Positions 1 through 7,230 of a stretch of DNA of 14,141 nt are shown here, piece after piece. The notes below the pieces were generated by a model. That model worked only from the letters and a program-made list of their open reading frames with translations, ran no database searches and was not told the origin of the DNA. Each line of letters starts with the position of its first letter. The stretch's first letter is position 1. Where the stretch lies: contig CAZDYP010000149.1 of assembly GCA_964509505.1 (NCBI GenBank), forward strand, positions 1-14,141, read 5' to 3'. The position numbers were made by a program, and so were the translations under genes. This DNA comes from CAZDYP01 sp964509505 (GTDB lineage: Bacteria > Chloroflexota > Anaerolineae > JACRMK01).

Positions 1-19
1 ACGCTTGCTCAAGCGACAG

Positions 20-802
20 TCATCGTTTGCGTGTGCGCACGAACACGCTAGGCGTCCACGTCCAAAACGCGCCCACGCGCTGCAAAGCCCGATCCGCTGC
101 AATCAGCCAGTTCAATGGCACGCGCCGCTTTAGCCAGCCCAGTCGAAAATGCGAGACCGCGCGCCGCGCCTCGACCGGCAACCCAACCGCGTGCAGCTGC
201 TGTTCTAACCAGCGCGGGTGAAAGTCGAAATTGAGCTTGACGAACTCATGGGGTGCCAATGAGAATGGGTTTTCCTGTTGCTGCCCGCATAGATATCGTA
301 GGATCGCTTTCAGGTGTCGCTTGCTGGCAAATTCGGTAAGGTATGAGCCGCCCGCCACAAGAATACGCGCGATTTCTGTGAAGGCGCGCGGCACGTCCAC
401 CAAATGGTGCAGCATACGCACGGAGACGACCTGCGTAAATGCCTCCGCCCGAAAGGGTAAGGCATACACATCGGCGACAACGAACTGAAAGCGCGGGTCG
501 TGCTTGAGCCGCTCGTGGGCTTGCTGGAGATGCGAGTAAGCACGGTCTGTCAGAATGACGCGCCGATAGTTGGCATACAGGTCAGTTAGTCGCCCATAGC
601 CTGCGCCCAATTCGAGAACACAATCGCCGCGCGGAGGCAGCAACACACGCAGGGCGATGCGCTCGACGCGGTCTTCGTATTCACGCCCTTGCCCTTCCCA
701 AAAATCGGTGCGATAGGTCGTGCCTTCATAATCACAAATGGGCAAAGCGGAAGGCGCTTGCACAGGTTGAGGCGTTGAGGCTGGGCTGCGTGGTTGGGTC
801 AT
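20..802 (-). CDS. Class I SAM-dependent methyltransferase
   Basis: This 260-residue protein is predicted to transfer a methyl group from S-adenosylmethionine to an unidentified acceptor in the cytoplasm. The Rossmann-fold methyltransferase signature is clear: motif I VLELGAGYGR at about residues 62-71, an acidic LTDRAY after strand 2, VVADVYALPF after strand 3, and VVSVRMLHHL as motif IV/V. The N-terminal 25 residues are rich in Pro and Ser and look disordered. The reading frame stays open upstream to a GTG at 883, but that stretch overlaps two DnaA boxes and a parS-like site, so I use the ATG at 802, although no good Shine-Dalgarno precedes it. It follows parB on the same strand. The place next to parAB is often held by rsmG (gidB) in other bacteria, but this protein reads as a generic Methyltransf_11/25 type, not RsmG. 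The substrate is unknown. Confidence 0.85.
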   Translation of the reverse strand: MTQPRSPASTPQPVQAPSALPICDYEGTTYRTDFWEGQGREYEDRVERIALRVLLPPRGDCVLELGAGYGRLTDLYANYRRVILTDRAYSHLQQAHERLKHDPRFQFVVADVYALPFRAEAFTQVVSVRMLHHLVDVPRAFTEIARILVAGGSYLTEFASKRHLKAILRYLCGQQQENPFSLAPHEFVKLNFDFHPRWLEQQLHAVGLPVEARRAVSHFRLGWLKRRVPLNWLIAADRALQRVGAFWTWTPSVFVRTRKR

Positions 803-838
803 AGTCGAAACATGACGATCAAGAGTATGCTCGTCATC

Positions 839-854
839 TGTAAAACGTGAAACA
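839..854. promoter_or_regulatory. parS-like site downstream of parB
   Basis: TGTAAAACGTGAAACA matches the widely conserved ParB-binding palindrome TGTTTCACGTGAAACA at 13 of 16 positions. The central ACGT and the whole right half are perfect, and the three mismatches are all in the left arm. It lies in the short gap after parB, a common place for parS. Binding by this ParB is an inference, and one degenerate arm could make it a weak site. Confidence 0.5.
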
Positions 855-862
855 ATGGGTGG

Positions 863-890
863 TTGTCCACAGGAGTTATCCACACCTGTG
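863..890. promoter_or_regulatory. Two DnaA boxes and an inverted repeat
   Basis: TTGTCCACA (863-871) and TTATCCACA (876-884) lie 13 bp apart in the same orientation. The second is a perfect consensus DnaA box and the first differs at one base. CACAGG (868-873) and CCTGTG (885-890) form a 6-bp inverted repeat around the perfect box. The site is in the gap between parB and the methyltransferase, about 8 kb from dnaA. It could be a DnaA-titrating or regulatory site, or an outlying part of the origin. Confidence 0.6.
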
Positions 891-904
891 CAAAGGAAGA
901 GTAA

Positions 905-1795
905 TTAGCGCTTCTTCTGAGTAAACTGCTCATGGAGGGCGTTCAGTTCTTCGTCCGAATAGAAATAAATGACCAACTGTCCACCGCCAGAACGGTGGCG
1001 CGCGAGTTTGACCTTTGTGCCTAAGGCGCGGCGAAAATCTTCTTCGAGGCTGCGCGCAAGTGGGTCGCGGGGCTGGCGCGTATCGCGGGCGGACTTGGCG
1101 CGAGCAGAGAGCGCTTGATGCTTGCCCTGTTCAGCTCGCTCTTCAACCTGCCGCACCGACAAGCCCTCGTCCAAAATCAGCTTCAATAAAGCGCGTTGTT
1201 CCATCGCGGTTTCGAGCCGCAACAATGCGCGGGCATGACCTTCGCTGACGCGTCCTTCGCTTAACGCTAAACGCACCTCTTCGGGTAACTTCAATAAGCG
1301 CACGGCATTCGCCACTGCCACGCGGCTTTTGCCCACCCGCGCCGCCACTTGTTCCTGCGTCAACTTGAAATCATCCATCAAATGACGATAGGCAACAGCT
1401 TCCTCGATGGGATTCAGATCCGCGCGCTGGATGTTTTCGATCAACGCCAACTCTAAGCGTTCTTGGGAGTTGGCTTCGCGCACAATGGCCGGCACGGTTG
1501 CCAAGCCTGCCAATTTCGCTGCCTGCCAACGGCGTTCGCCCGCAATGAGTTGGTAGTTTGGGCTAAGGTCGTTATCCTGAGACTTGATTTGTGTTACGAC
1601 GAGCGGCTGGATAACCCCGTGTGTGCGAATCGAGTCTGCGAGCTCACGCAAGGCATCCTGTGTGAAGTGTTGACGAGGTTGGCGCGTGTTTGGCACGATG
1701 CGCTCCACCTCGATCGTTTGCACCTGTGTATCGGCGCGCGCGCGTGGAATGATCGCCTCCAGCCCACGCCCCAAGCCAGTTTTTTTCGTCGTCAT
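905..1795 (-). CDS. parB: Chromosome-partitioning protein ParB (Spo0J family)
   Basis: This 296-residue ParB-family protein would bind parS, hydrolyse CTP while spreading as a clamp, and stimulate the partner ATPase ParA. Visible elements, in order: the N-terminal LGRGL ParA-contact motif at residues 8-12, the CTP-binding core with GERRWQA at 86-92, ENIQRADLNP at 120-129, a helix-turn-helix with EQVAARVGKSRVAVANAVRLL at about 148-168, a charged linker, and a C-terminal dimerisation segment. The length is normal for chromosomal ParB. The start codon overlaps the parA stop by 4 bp (ATGA), which points to translational coupling. A parS-like site lies about 50 bp beyond its stop codon. I am confident of the family. 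Confidence 0.97.
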   Translation of the reverse strand: MTTKKTGLGRGLEAIIPRARADTQVQTIEVERIVPNTRQPRQHFTQDALRELADSIRTHGVIQPLVVTQIKSQDNDLSPNYQLIAGERRWQAAKLAGLATVPAIVREANSQERLELALIENIQRADLNPIEEAVAYRHLMDDFKLTQEQVAARVGKSRVAVANAVRLLKLPEEVRLALSEGRVSEGHARALLRLETAMEQRALLKLILDEGLSVRQVEERAEQGKHQALSARAKSARDTRQPRDPLARSLEEDFRRALGTKVKLARHRSGGGQLVIYFYSDEELNALHEQFTQKKR

Positions 1796-2601
1796 GCCGC
1801 CTCCTGCGCGGTGGTTGCGTGCGTGCCGTTGACGCTGGGTTTCTGACGCGCTACCACTTCCTCTGCCAATGCGCGGTATGCTTGCGCGCCTGGGGTCGTT
1901 GGCGCATAAGCATGGATGGGGCGTCCATGACTGGGCGCTTCGCTCAACCGCACGCTGCGCGGCACCATGGTTTTGAACACCTGACTACCGAAGTATTTAC
2001 GCACTTCGTCAGCCACCTGCTGCGAGAGCGCAGTGCGCGCATCGAACATCGTCATCACCACGCCCTCGATTTGCAAGCCCGGATGCAAGCTTTGGCGCAC
2101 AAGCTGGATAGTCGCCATTAACTGCGTCAATCCTTCCAAGGCGAGATACTCACATTGCACCGGAATTAGCACGGCATGGGCTGCGGTCAGCGCATTCAGC
2201 GTCAGAAAGCCTAAGCTCGGAGGACAATCTATGATGACAAAATCATAGCGTTCACTGGGTTCTGCGAGCGCAGCGCGCAGACGATATTCACGCTGAGGGG
2301 CAGACACCAACTCGGCTTCAGCACCCGCTAATACAGGACTGGAGGGCGCAAGGTCTAAGCGCACCCAATTGGTCAGTTTCACGATTTGCGCCAATGGTTC
2401 AGCGTTCAACAAACAATCGTAAATCGATGACTCGGTGGCGCGTTTATCGAAGCCCAACGAACTGGTCGCGTTTGCTTGCGGATCCATGTCCACCAATAAA
2501 ACGCGCTTCCCCTTGTCAGCGAGGTAGGCAGCTAAATTGACGGCGGTGGTCGTTTTGCCTACGCCACCCTTTTGGTTAGCTAAGCTAATAATTCTAGCCA
2601 T
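1792..2601 (-). CDS. parA: Chromosome-partitioning ATPase ParA (Soj/MinD family)
   Basis: This 269-residue deviant-Walker ATPase would bind DNA non-specifically as an ATP dimer and form the gradient that moves ParB-parS complexes apart. The deviant Walker A KGGVGKTT with its signature lysine is at residues 11-18, the A' motif DMDPQANAT at 38-46, and Walker B IIDCPPSLG at 123-131. It begins directly with the P-loop and has no N-terminal DNA-binding extension, as in Soj-type chromosomal ParA. The ATG at 2601 has only a weak ribosome-binding site. The gene starts 38 bp after the PfkB-type kinase gene and overlaps parB by 4 bp, so the three are probably co-transcribed. The assignment is firm. Confidence 0.97.
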   Translation of the reverse strand: MARIISLANQKGGVGKTTTAVNLAAYLADKGKRVLLVDMDPQANATSSLGFDKRATESSIYDCLLNAEPLAQIVKLTNWVRLDLAPSSPVLAGAEAELVSAPQREYRLRAALAEPSERYDFVIIDCPPSLGFLTLNALTAAHAVLIPVQCEYLALEGLTQLMATIQLVRQSLHPGLQIEGVVMTMFDARTALSQQVADEVRKYFGSQVFKTMVPRSVRLSEAPSHGRPIHAYAPTTPGAQAYRALAEEVVARQKPSVNGTHATTAQEAA

Positions 2602-2639
2602 GGTTATTCAAACTGGGTTCGACATTGATACCCAATGTT

Positions 2640-3482
2640 TCAAAATGTCGGATGCGCCGCTAGCCATTGCAGCACTTTAGTGTGGTCAGGAATGTTGGTG
2701 ATGCCGTGTCCCTCAATCGAAAATGATGCGGTGACGTTGGCGAACCGTGCGGCGGCGATGGGATCACGTTGCTCGGCATAGGCGACCAGAAAAGCAGCCG
2801 CAAACACATCACCCGCGCCTGTGGGGTCAACGACAGACGCTTCACGTGGCGCGAGCCACCGGCCTTCATCGCGCTGAAACACGAGCGCCCCATGACGCTC
2901 TAGGGTCAAAACCGAGAGAGGGGCGGCACGGGTATAGGTGCGGATGGTTTCCCAATGATGCCCCACATCCTCTGGACTGAAAATCAATACATCCACATGC
3001 CCCAACACCTCGAGCGCATTCGTCCACTGTTGGGGGCTGACCCGCCCTGTCTGGTCCCATTGACGCAGCCAACCCTGTGGTGTGAGCGCGACGAGTGAGT
3101 TGGGAAATTGTGTCACCATCTCGGTTGACAATTCTTGTGTGAGAGGACCTAAATGCACGATGCGCGCATTGCGCCATTCAATGGGAACATCGTTCAAGGT
3201 TAAATCATCGGCGCGCGCGCGCAAGTATTGTGTGCGTCCCGCATCGGTGTAGATGTTCTCAAATGTCGAAGTGTGTTGAGAGGAACGATGATGGAGGGCA
3301 ACACCTTGCGCAGCGACCTTGACTTCGGCGATGAATTCGTCTTCGCCGGCGGTGACGATGGCGACCGAGCGGCCCAAGCGTTGAGCGGTCAAGGCGGAAT
3401 AGGTCACTGTGCCGCCTATCGTGTAGCCGTTTGGCGCAAGGTCTTTGGTGACGTGTCCAATGACGAGATAATCGAGGCGCAT
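2640..3482 (-). CDS. PfkB/ribokinase-family carbohydrate kinase
   Basis: This 280-residue kinase probably phosphorylates a sugar or nucleoside with ATP. The N-terminal GGTVTYSALTAQRLG (residues 23-37) matches the PfkB substrate-side glycine motif. DPTGAGDVFAAAF (219-231) is the PfkB signature 2, containing the anion hole and the catalytic Asp225. The substrate cannot be read from the sequence. The frame is open upstream to a TTG at 3551, but the ATG at 3482 begins with the usual first strand (LDYLVIGHVTKD), so I use it. No Shine-Dalgarno is visible. A TAAAAT hexamer at 3490-3495 on the minus strand ends 7 bases before the ATG, which would suit a leaderless transcript. It lies 38 bp ahead of parA and is likely the first gene of that unit, because a terminator closes the unit upstream of it. 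Confidence 0.9.
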   Translation of the reverse strand: MRLDYLVIGHVTKDLAPNGYTIGGTVTYSALTAQRLGRSVAIVTAGEDEFIAEVKVAAQGVALHHRSSQHTSTFENIYTDAGRTQYLRARADDLTLNDVPIEWRNARIVHLGPLTQELSTEMVTQFPNSLVALTPQGWLRQWDQTGRVSPQQWTNALEVLGHVDVLIFSPEDVGHHWETIRTYTRAAPLSVLTLERHGALVFQRDEGRWLAPREASVVDPTGAGDVFAAAFLVAYAEQRDPIAAARFANVTASFSIEGHGITNIPDHTKVLQWLAAHPTF

Positions 3483-3561
3483 AGGCGATATTTTATCAGG
3501 GATGAGAGCAAACAAAAAGAAGGAAGGCAGGAGGGGATAAGGACATACCAAATCTGATTAA

Positions 3562-3590
3562 CAAAAACCTCCCGCAGAGATGCGGGAGGT
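3562..3590 (-). terminator. Intrinsic terminator after jag
   Basis: ACCTCCCGC and GCGGGAGGT form a perfect 9-bp, GC-rich stem around the 6-base loop at 3576-3581. On the minus strand it is followed by TTTTTGTT. It starts a few bases after the jag stop codon, so it ends the rpmH-to-jag transcript and separates it from the kinase-parAB unit. Confidence 0.93.
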
Positions 3591-3595
3591 GGCGT

Positions 3596-4273
3596 TTATT
3601 TTTTCGGGATAATCGTCACTTTGCGTGATTCGCCTTCGCCGATGGATTGCGTCGTCACCCACGCATGGTCACGCAGGGCGATGTGGATGATGCGTCGCTC
3701 ATGTGGCGGCATGGGCTCAAGTGAAACGGTGCGACCTTTCGCTTGCGCTTGTTCAGCCATGCGCAAGGCGAGGTTGCGGAGGGATTCTTCACGGTGCTGC
3801 TTATAATGCTCGACATCTACGACGATACTCACGGTGCGTTTCATTTTTTGCGCCACAATCAAACGGGTCATCATCTGCAGCGCCGCTAATGTCTCGCCTT
3901 TGCGACCAATGAGCAAGCTCAAGTCATTGCCCGTAATGTTGAGCATGATGGGAGGCTCGTCGCCGTCTTCGCCATCAGCCAGTTCGCCGATCGTCGCTTC
4001 GACCTGCGTGCGAATGCCCATGTGTTTGAGCAGATGCTCTAACACGTCTTTGCTCACAGGCAATGCCTCCATTGGGGTAGCTGCTGTCGTGGCGCCATGG
4101 CTCCCTGAAGTTTCACTAGGAAATGGGGTGAGGCGCACGTGCGCTTCGGTGGCGGTTTGCTTCAATACTTCGATGATGACATCATCACTGGACAAACCTA
4201 ATTGCGCCAATCCCTTGGCAATCGCTTCGTCGGGTGTTTTGCCTTCCGCTTCGATGCTGTTCTTTGTATCCAT
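3596..4273 (-). CDS. jag: RNA-binding protein Jag/KhpB (Jag-N, KH, R3H)
   Basis: This 225-residue cytoplasmic RNA-binding protein has a Jag-N-like domain at about residues 5-50, an acidic linker, a KH domain with the GRKG loop at 123-126, and an R3H domain ending in HERRIIHIAL (191-200), where R193 and H197 give the Arg-x3-His signature. Homologues (KhpB/EloR/SpoIIIJ-associated) pair with KhpA and affect cell elongation and division in Firmicutes; the same role here is an inference. The usual glycine-rich KKGFLG end of Jag-N is absent, and ATEAHVRLT stands at that point. The ATG at 4273 has a purine-rich AGGGAAAAGAG upstream and is preferred over an in-frame TTG at 4288. It is the last gene of the yidC operon and sits 75 bp after yidC, the classical order. 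Confidence 0.95.
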   Translation of the reverse strand: MDTKNSIEAEGKTPDEAIAKGLAQLGLSSDDVIIEVLKQTATEAHVRLTPFPSETSGSHGATTAATPMEALPVSKDVLEHLLKHMGIRTQVEATIGELADGEDGDEPPIMLNITGNDLSLLIGRKGETLAALQMMTRLIVAQKMKRTVSIVVDVEHYKQHREESLRNLALRMAEQAQAKGRTVSLEPMPPHERRIIHIALRDHAWVTTQSIGEGESRKVTIIPKK

Positions 4274-4348
4274 TCTCTTTTCCCTCAAGGTGAACAGACC
4301 TACTGAACTTCATGACAAACTCATGCAGTGGTCTTTAGAATACCTGCG

Positions 4349-5254
4349 CTAAGAACGTCGCGCTTGTCGGCGCTGCCGACGGTTCATTGGCTTCTCGTTC
4401 GTGGGAACTTCGCCGTTCAGGCGAGTTGGTTGTTCGAGTGACTTTGTTGTTTCGGCAGGTTGCACTGCTCCCAACTTCGGTAACGCGAGCTTGAACCCTG
4501 TGGGCAACACCGTATTCCAGCCTTGCGTGAAGCCCTGCACGACCATACGCACGCCGCTCGAAATAATCCAGTAAATGGCTAAACCCGACGGGTAAGAGAG
4601 CGAGAAGAAACCAATCATCAGCGGCATCATCAATTGCATTTGTTGTGCGATGGCCGCTTGTTGTGGGTCGGCGCTGGGTGTGCTAGCGCTCATCGTTTTC
4701 GAACTCAGCCAGGTCACGAGCGCGACTAAGATGGGTAAAAGATAAAATGGGTCGGGATGCGCCAAATTCATCCAGAGAAATTGGCTCTGTAATGGCACAA
4801 CTTGATCTGCAATCGTTGCAATGAATGGCACCGCACGATACAAATAGCGCGTGAGTTCTAGCAAACTTTCGGGATTGGTGACTAGCAGCACGTTAATCGC
4901 CTGGAAGAATGCAATCAGTAAAACCATCTGCAAGATGAGTGGCAAGCAACCTGCCAGCGGGTTGACGCCCCTCTCACGATAAATACGCATTTGTTCTTGC
5001 GCCAATTTTTCGCGGTCTTTGGCGTATTTTTTTTGTATGGCTTGCCATTCTTCAGAGGCTTGCAATGCTTGCATCTTCTTCGATGATTCCATGCTCTTCA
5101 TGGTCAGCGGCCAGGTAGCGATCGTCACGGCGATGGTCGCTGCCAGCGTCGCCAGCACGAAACTGTGACCCAGAAACCAATAAGCCACTACCATGAGGTT
5201 GACAAGGGGTTGCACCAGAATCGTGTCCCACACCAAACCAATAATATCACCCAT
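4349..5254 (-). CDS. yidC: YidC/Oxa1-family membrane protein insertase
   Basis: This 301-residue insertase helps place proteins in the cytoplasmic membrane, alone or with SecYEG. It is the short Gram-positive type without a large periplasmic domain. Hydrophobic segments lie at about residues 15-50, 98-125, 166-185 and 205-240. MKSMESSKKMQALQ (52-65), the charged coiled-coil loop to about 95, and NPLAGCLPLILQM (98-110) are typical YidC sequence. The C-terminal tail is basic (NRRQRRQARR) and could contact ribosomes. By eye alignment on the conserved Pro-Leu-Thr (49-51), the position of the groove arginine (E. coli R366) is Thr44, with no other basic residue in that helix. It lies between the propeller lipoprotein and jag. 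Confidence 0.95.
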   Translation of the reverse strand: MGDIIGLVWDTILVQPLVNLMVVAYWFLGHSFVLATLAATIAVTIATWPLTMKSMESSKKMQALQASEEWQAIQKKYAKDREKLAQEQMRIYRERGVNPLAGCLPLILQMVLLIAFFQAINVLLVTNPESLLELTRYLYRAVPFIATIADQVVPLQSQFLWMNLAHPDPFYLLPILVALVTWLSSKTMSASTPSADPQQAAIAQQMQLMMPLMIGFFSLSYPSGLAIYWIISSGVRMVVQGFTQGWNTVLPTGFKLALPKLGAVQPAETTKSLEQPTRLNGEVPTNEKPMNRRQRRQARRS

Positions 5255-5266
5255 AATGATCCATTT

Positions 5267-5339
5267 CAGATTGCAGATTGGAGATTACCGATTGCTAATC
5301 ATGCACCATCAGCTATCTGCCATTCGCTATCTGCTATTA
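5267..5339. repeat. Seven-base periodic repeats upstream of yidC
   Basis: The gap between the propeller lipoprotein gene and yidC is built from heptads: CAGATTG at 5267 and 5274, GAGATTA at 5281 and CCGATTG at 5288. It then has two 14-bp tandem copies, GCTATCTGCCATTC (5312-5325) and GCTATCTGCTATTA (5326-5339), matching at 12 of 14 bases. The last copy runs into the TAA of the lipoprotein gene. The function is unknown; replication slippage or a family of short intergenic repeats would explain it. Confidence 0.6.
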
Positions 5340-6491
5340 CTTGTCGGTTTCAAACTCCCACTTCTTTTGTCCTGTCGCTGCATCGAGCCCCAATACTTTG
5401 TGATTGGTGTTCTGCACGACGAGCGTGCCGTTGACGAGTGTGGGGGTAGCGCGTACAGTTGCATCGGCGTTGTATTCCCAAACTTTGCTGCCATCGGTTA
5501 GGTTAAGCGCATAGACTTTACGGTCTTCCGAGCCGACAAAGACAATGCCTTCGCGTCCACTGGCGGCTGCGCGCACGCCGCCTTTGCTGGCAAACGCCCA
5601 CTTTTGCTTACCGGTCTTCGCATCGAGCGCATAGACGTTGTGATCGAGCGAGCCGATGACGACGGTCTCTTGCATGATGAACGGGTCTGCCCACACCCAA
5701 TTACCCGTCGCAAATTCCCAAACTTTTTTGCCCTCGGTCGCGCTGATCGCATATACCTTCGTATCAAATGCGCCGAAATAAATCAAGCCATTGCCAAGTT
5801 TGGGCGAGGAGGCAATCGCGCCGCCGGCTTGAAATTTCCACACCGGCGAGCCTGTCTCAAGCTGCAATGCATACAAATGATTGTCGAGTGAGGCGACGTA
5901 AATTTTATCGCCGACGATGAGCGGTTCAGCCCAAATTTTTTCTTTAGCGGCAAACACCCAACGCTGCGCGCACTGGACGCGGTCAGCGCGCTTGGAGTCG
6001 AAGAGACGTTGCACATTCTCTTTGAGTTCATCAACCCCAGCAAAGGTAATTTTTTCTGTGCGGCTCGGATCAATGGCGCGTAACTTGCCGTCCCCAGAAC
6101 CGACATAGACAATGCCATTGGCATATACAGGCGTGGCGATAATCGAATCCCCGGTTTCGTATTCGCATATTTTTTCGCCTGTGGCGGCTTTCAAGACGTA
6201 CAACTTTTTGTCGCTGGAGGCGACAAAGAGATATTGGTCGCCGAGGACAGGCGTCGCATAGAGGGTGGGAACGCTTTGTCCGTTCTGAGGGAACAAGACC
6301 TTTGGCGCACAGTTAGGGTTGCATGTGGCGAGGTCGAGCGTGTAAATTTTACCGCCGGTCGAACCAAGGTAGAGCGTGTTTTGCGCTAGCAGAGGCTTTG
6401 CCCAACCAGCCGATGGAACGGTGGTGCTACAACCTGCCAGGAGCAAGACAAGGACAAGGCCGCCCATAGTAAAAGAGTGTTTCAAATTCAT
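5337..6491 (-). CDS. PQQ-type beta-propeller lipoprotein (BamB-like fold)
   Basis: This 384-residue protein is predicted to be exported and lipid-anchored. A hydrophobic signal (GGLVLVLLLAGC) ends in a lipobox with Cys21. Eight repeats follow, each of the form hydrophobic-YVGS-D-x-K-x-YALD-ATG-x3-W-F, beginning around TLYLGSTGG, YLFVASSDK, IVYVGSGDG, KIYVASLDN, LIYFGAFDT, VVIGSLDHN, IVFVGSEDR and LVVQNTNHK. That is enough for one complete eight-bladed propeller. Nothing shows that it binds PQQ or is an enzyme; BamB-type propellers are scaffolds. It lies between yidD and yidC in the same direction, with 81-82 bp gaps on both sides, so a role in envelope protein assembly is a reasonable guess. 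The Shine-Dalgarno is weak. Confidence 0.9.
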   Translation of the reverse strand: MNLKHSFTMGGLVLVLLLAGCSTTVPSAGWAKPLLAQNTLYLGSTGGKIYTLDLATCNPNCAPKVLFPQNGQSVPTLYATPVLGDQYLFVASSDKKLYVLKAATGEKICEYETGDSIIATPVYANGIVYVGSGDGKLRAIDPSRTEKITFAGVDELKENVQRLFDSKRADRVQCAQRWVFAAKEKIWAEPLIVGDKIYVASLDNHLYALQLETGSPVWKFQAGGAIASSPKLGNGLIYFGAFDTKVYAISATEGKKVWEFATGNWVWADPFIMQETVVIGSLDHNVYALDAKTGKQKWAFASKGGVRAAASGREGIVFVGSEDRKVYALNLTDGSKVWEYNADATVRATPTLVNGTLVVQNTNHKVLGLDAATGQKKWEFETDK

Positions 6492-6572
6492 TCGGAAATT
6501 TTCATCTTTGATTTTTAATGGTGTCGTTCAATCCGCCAATCAAAAATCTAAATCTAAAATTTTGCAATGTCG

Positions 6573-6782
6573 TCAAGGCACAGGATCATAGCCGCCGGGA
6601 TTGAAAGGGTGGCAACGCGCGATGCGCTTCACAGCTAGCCACCCCCCCTTGAAGAAGCCATACTTCACAATTGCCTCATACCCATACTGTGAACAGGATG
6701 GCTCGAAGCGGCATGAGGGCGGCAACACTTGCGACAGTGTGAGCTGATATAACCGAATCAGTTTCAGAGCCAACCATGTCAT
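6573..6782 (-). CDS. yidD: Membrane protein insertion efficiency factor YidD
   Basis: This 69-residue protein shows the full YidD signature: an amphipathic N-terminus (LIRLYQLTLSQVLPPSCRF), the conserved EPSCSQYGYEAI with closely spaced cysteines, then GGWLAVKRIARCHPFNPGGYDPVP at the end. YidD sits at the inner face of the membrane and helps YidC-dependent insertion in E. coli. Its ATG overlaps the rnpA stop by 4 bp (ATGA), so translation is probably coupled. The order rpmH-rnpA-yidD-(lipoprotein)-yidC is the classical one with one added gene. Confidence 0.95.
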   Translation of the reverse strand: MTWLALKLIRLYQLTLSQVLPPSCRFEPSCSQYGYEAIVKYGFFKGGWLAVKRIARCHPFNPGGYDPVP

Positions 6783-7108
6783 GCGCTTCTATCCTTCAAA
6801 CCCGCTCGTTGTAATACTTGATCTAATGCGTTGCGCAGCTGCGTGAAAGTTGTTGTGCGACTGGCTTCGCGCGCGATGAGCACAATGTCCCAACCTGGGA
6901 TGATGGGCGTTGCGCGCACTGCTTCACGTAACCGTCGCTTGAGGCGATTGCGGACAACAGCTTTGCCTAGACGTTTACTGGTAGAATAACCAATACGACT
7001 GTGGGGAGAATCATTCGGGGAGGCTCGCAAGACCAACAGAGGCGTCGCCCACGATTGACCTTCACGAAAAACACGCTCGAATGCTTCACGACCTTTCAGC
7101 CGATACAT
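6779..7108 (-). CDS. rnpA: Ribonuclease P protein component
   Basis: This is the protein subunit of RNase P, which binds the catalytic RNA and helps remove 5' leaders from tRNA precursors. The family signature is clear: LKGREAFERVFREG near the N-terminus, RIGYSTSKRLGKAVVRNRLKRRLREAVR with the RNR box at about residues 53-55, then DIVLIAREAS. The start is uncertain. ATG at 7108 (109 residues) begins where the family usually begins and has a weak GGA upstream. In-frame ATG at 7150 and TTG at 7183 would add 14 or 25 residues that do not look conserved. It lies after rpmH and overlaps yidD by 4 bp. Confidence 0.93.
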   Translation of the reverse strand: MYRLKGREAFERVFREGQSWATPLLVLRASPNDSPHSRIGYSTSKRLGKAVVRNRLKRRLREAVRATPIIPGWDIVLIAREASRTTTFTQLRNALDQVLQRAGLKDRSA

Positions 7109-7230
7109 GCGAAGTCCAATGGTCGCATAGTCACTTAGGTGTTTGGGCATTGCGGCGTAGCAGCGCCGAGTTTGTTTACCCAACAGTGATGCGGCTAAGT
7201 AACTATGCGACCAAGCGACAAGGCGACTCG

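Noticed and set aside
803..883. Upstream GTG start for the methyltransferase
   Set aside because: The added 27 residues are encoded by the DnaA boxes and the parS-like site, and the ATG at 802 leads into the protein without loss of any motif.
2838..2853. Second parS-like sequence around TTCACGTG
   Set aside because: Only 10 of 16 positions match, and it falls inside the kinase coding region.
4133..4144. Perfect 12-bp palindrome GCGCACGTGCGC
   Set aside because: It lies inside jag in ordinary codons, and such palindromes are expected at times in GC-rich coding sequence. It does not match parS beyond the central CACGTG.
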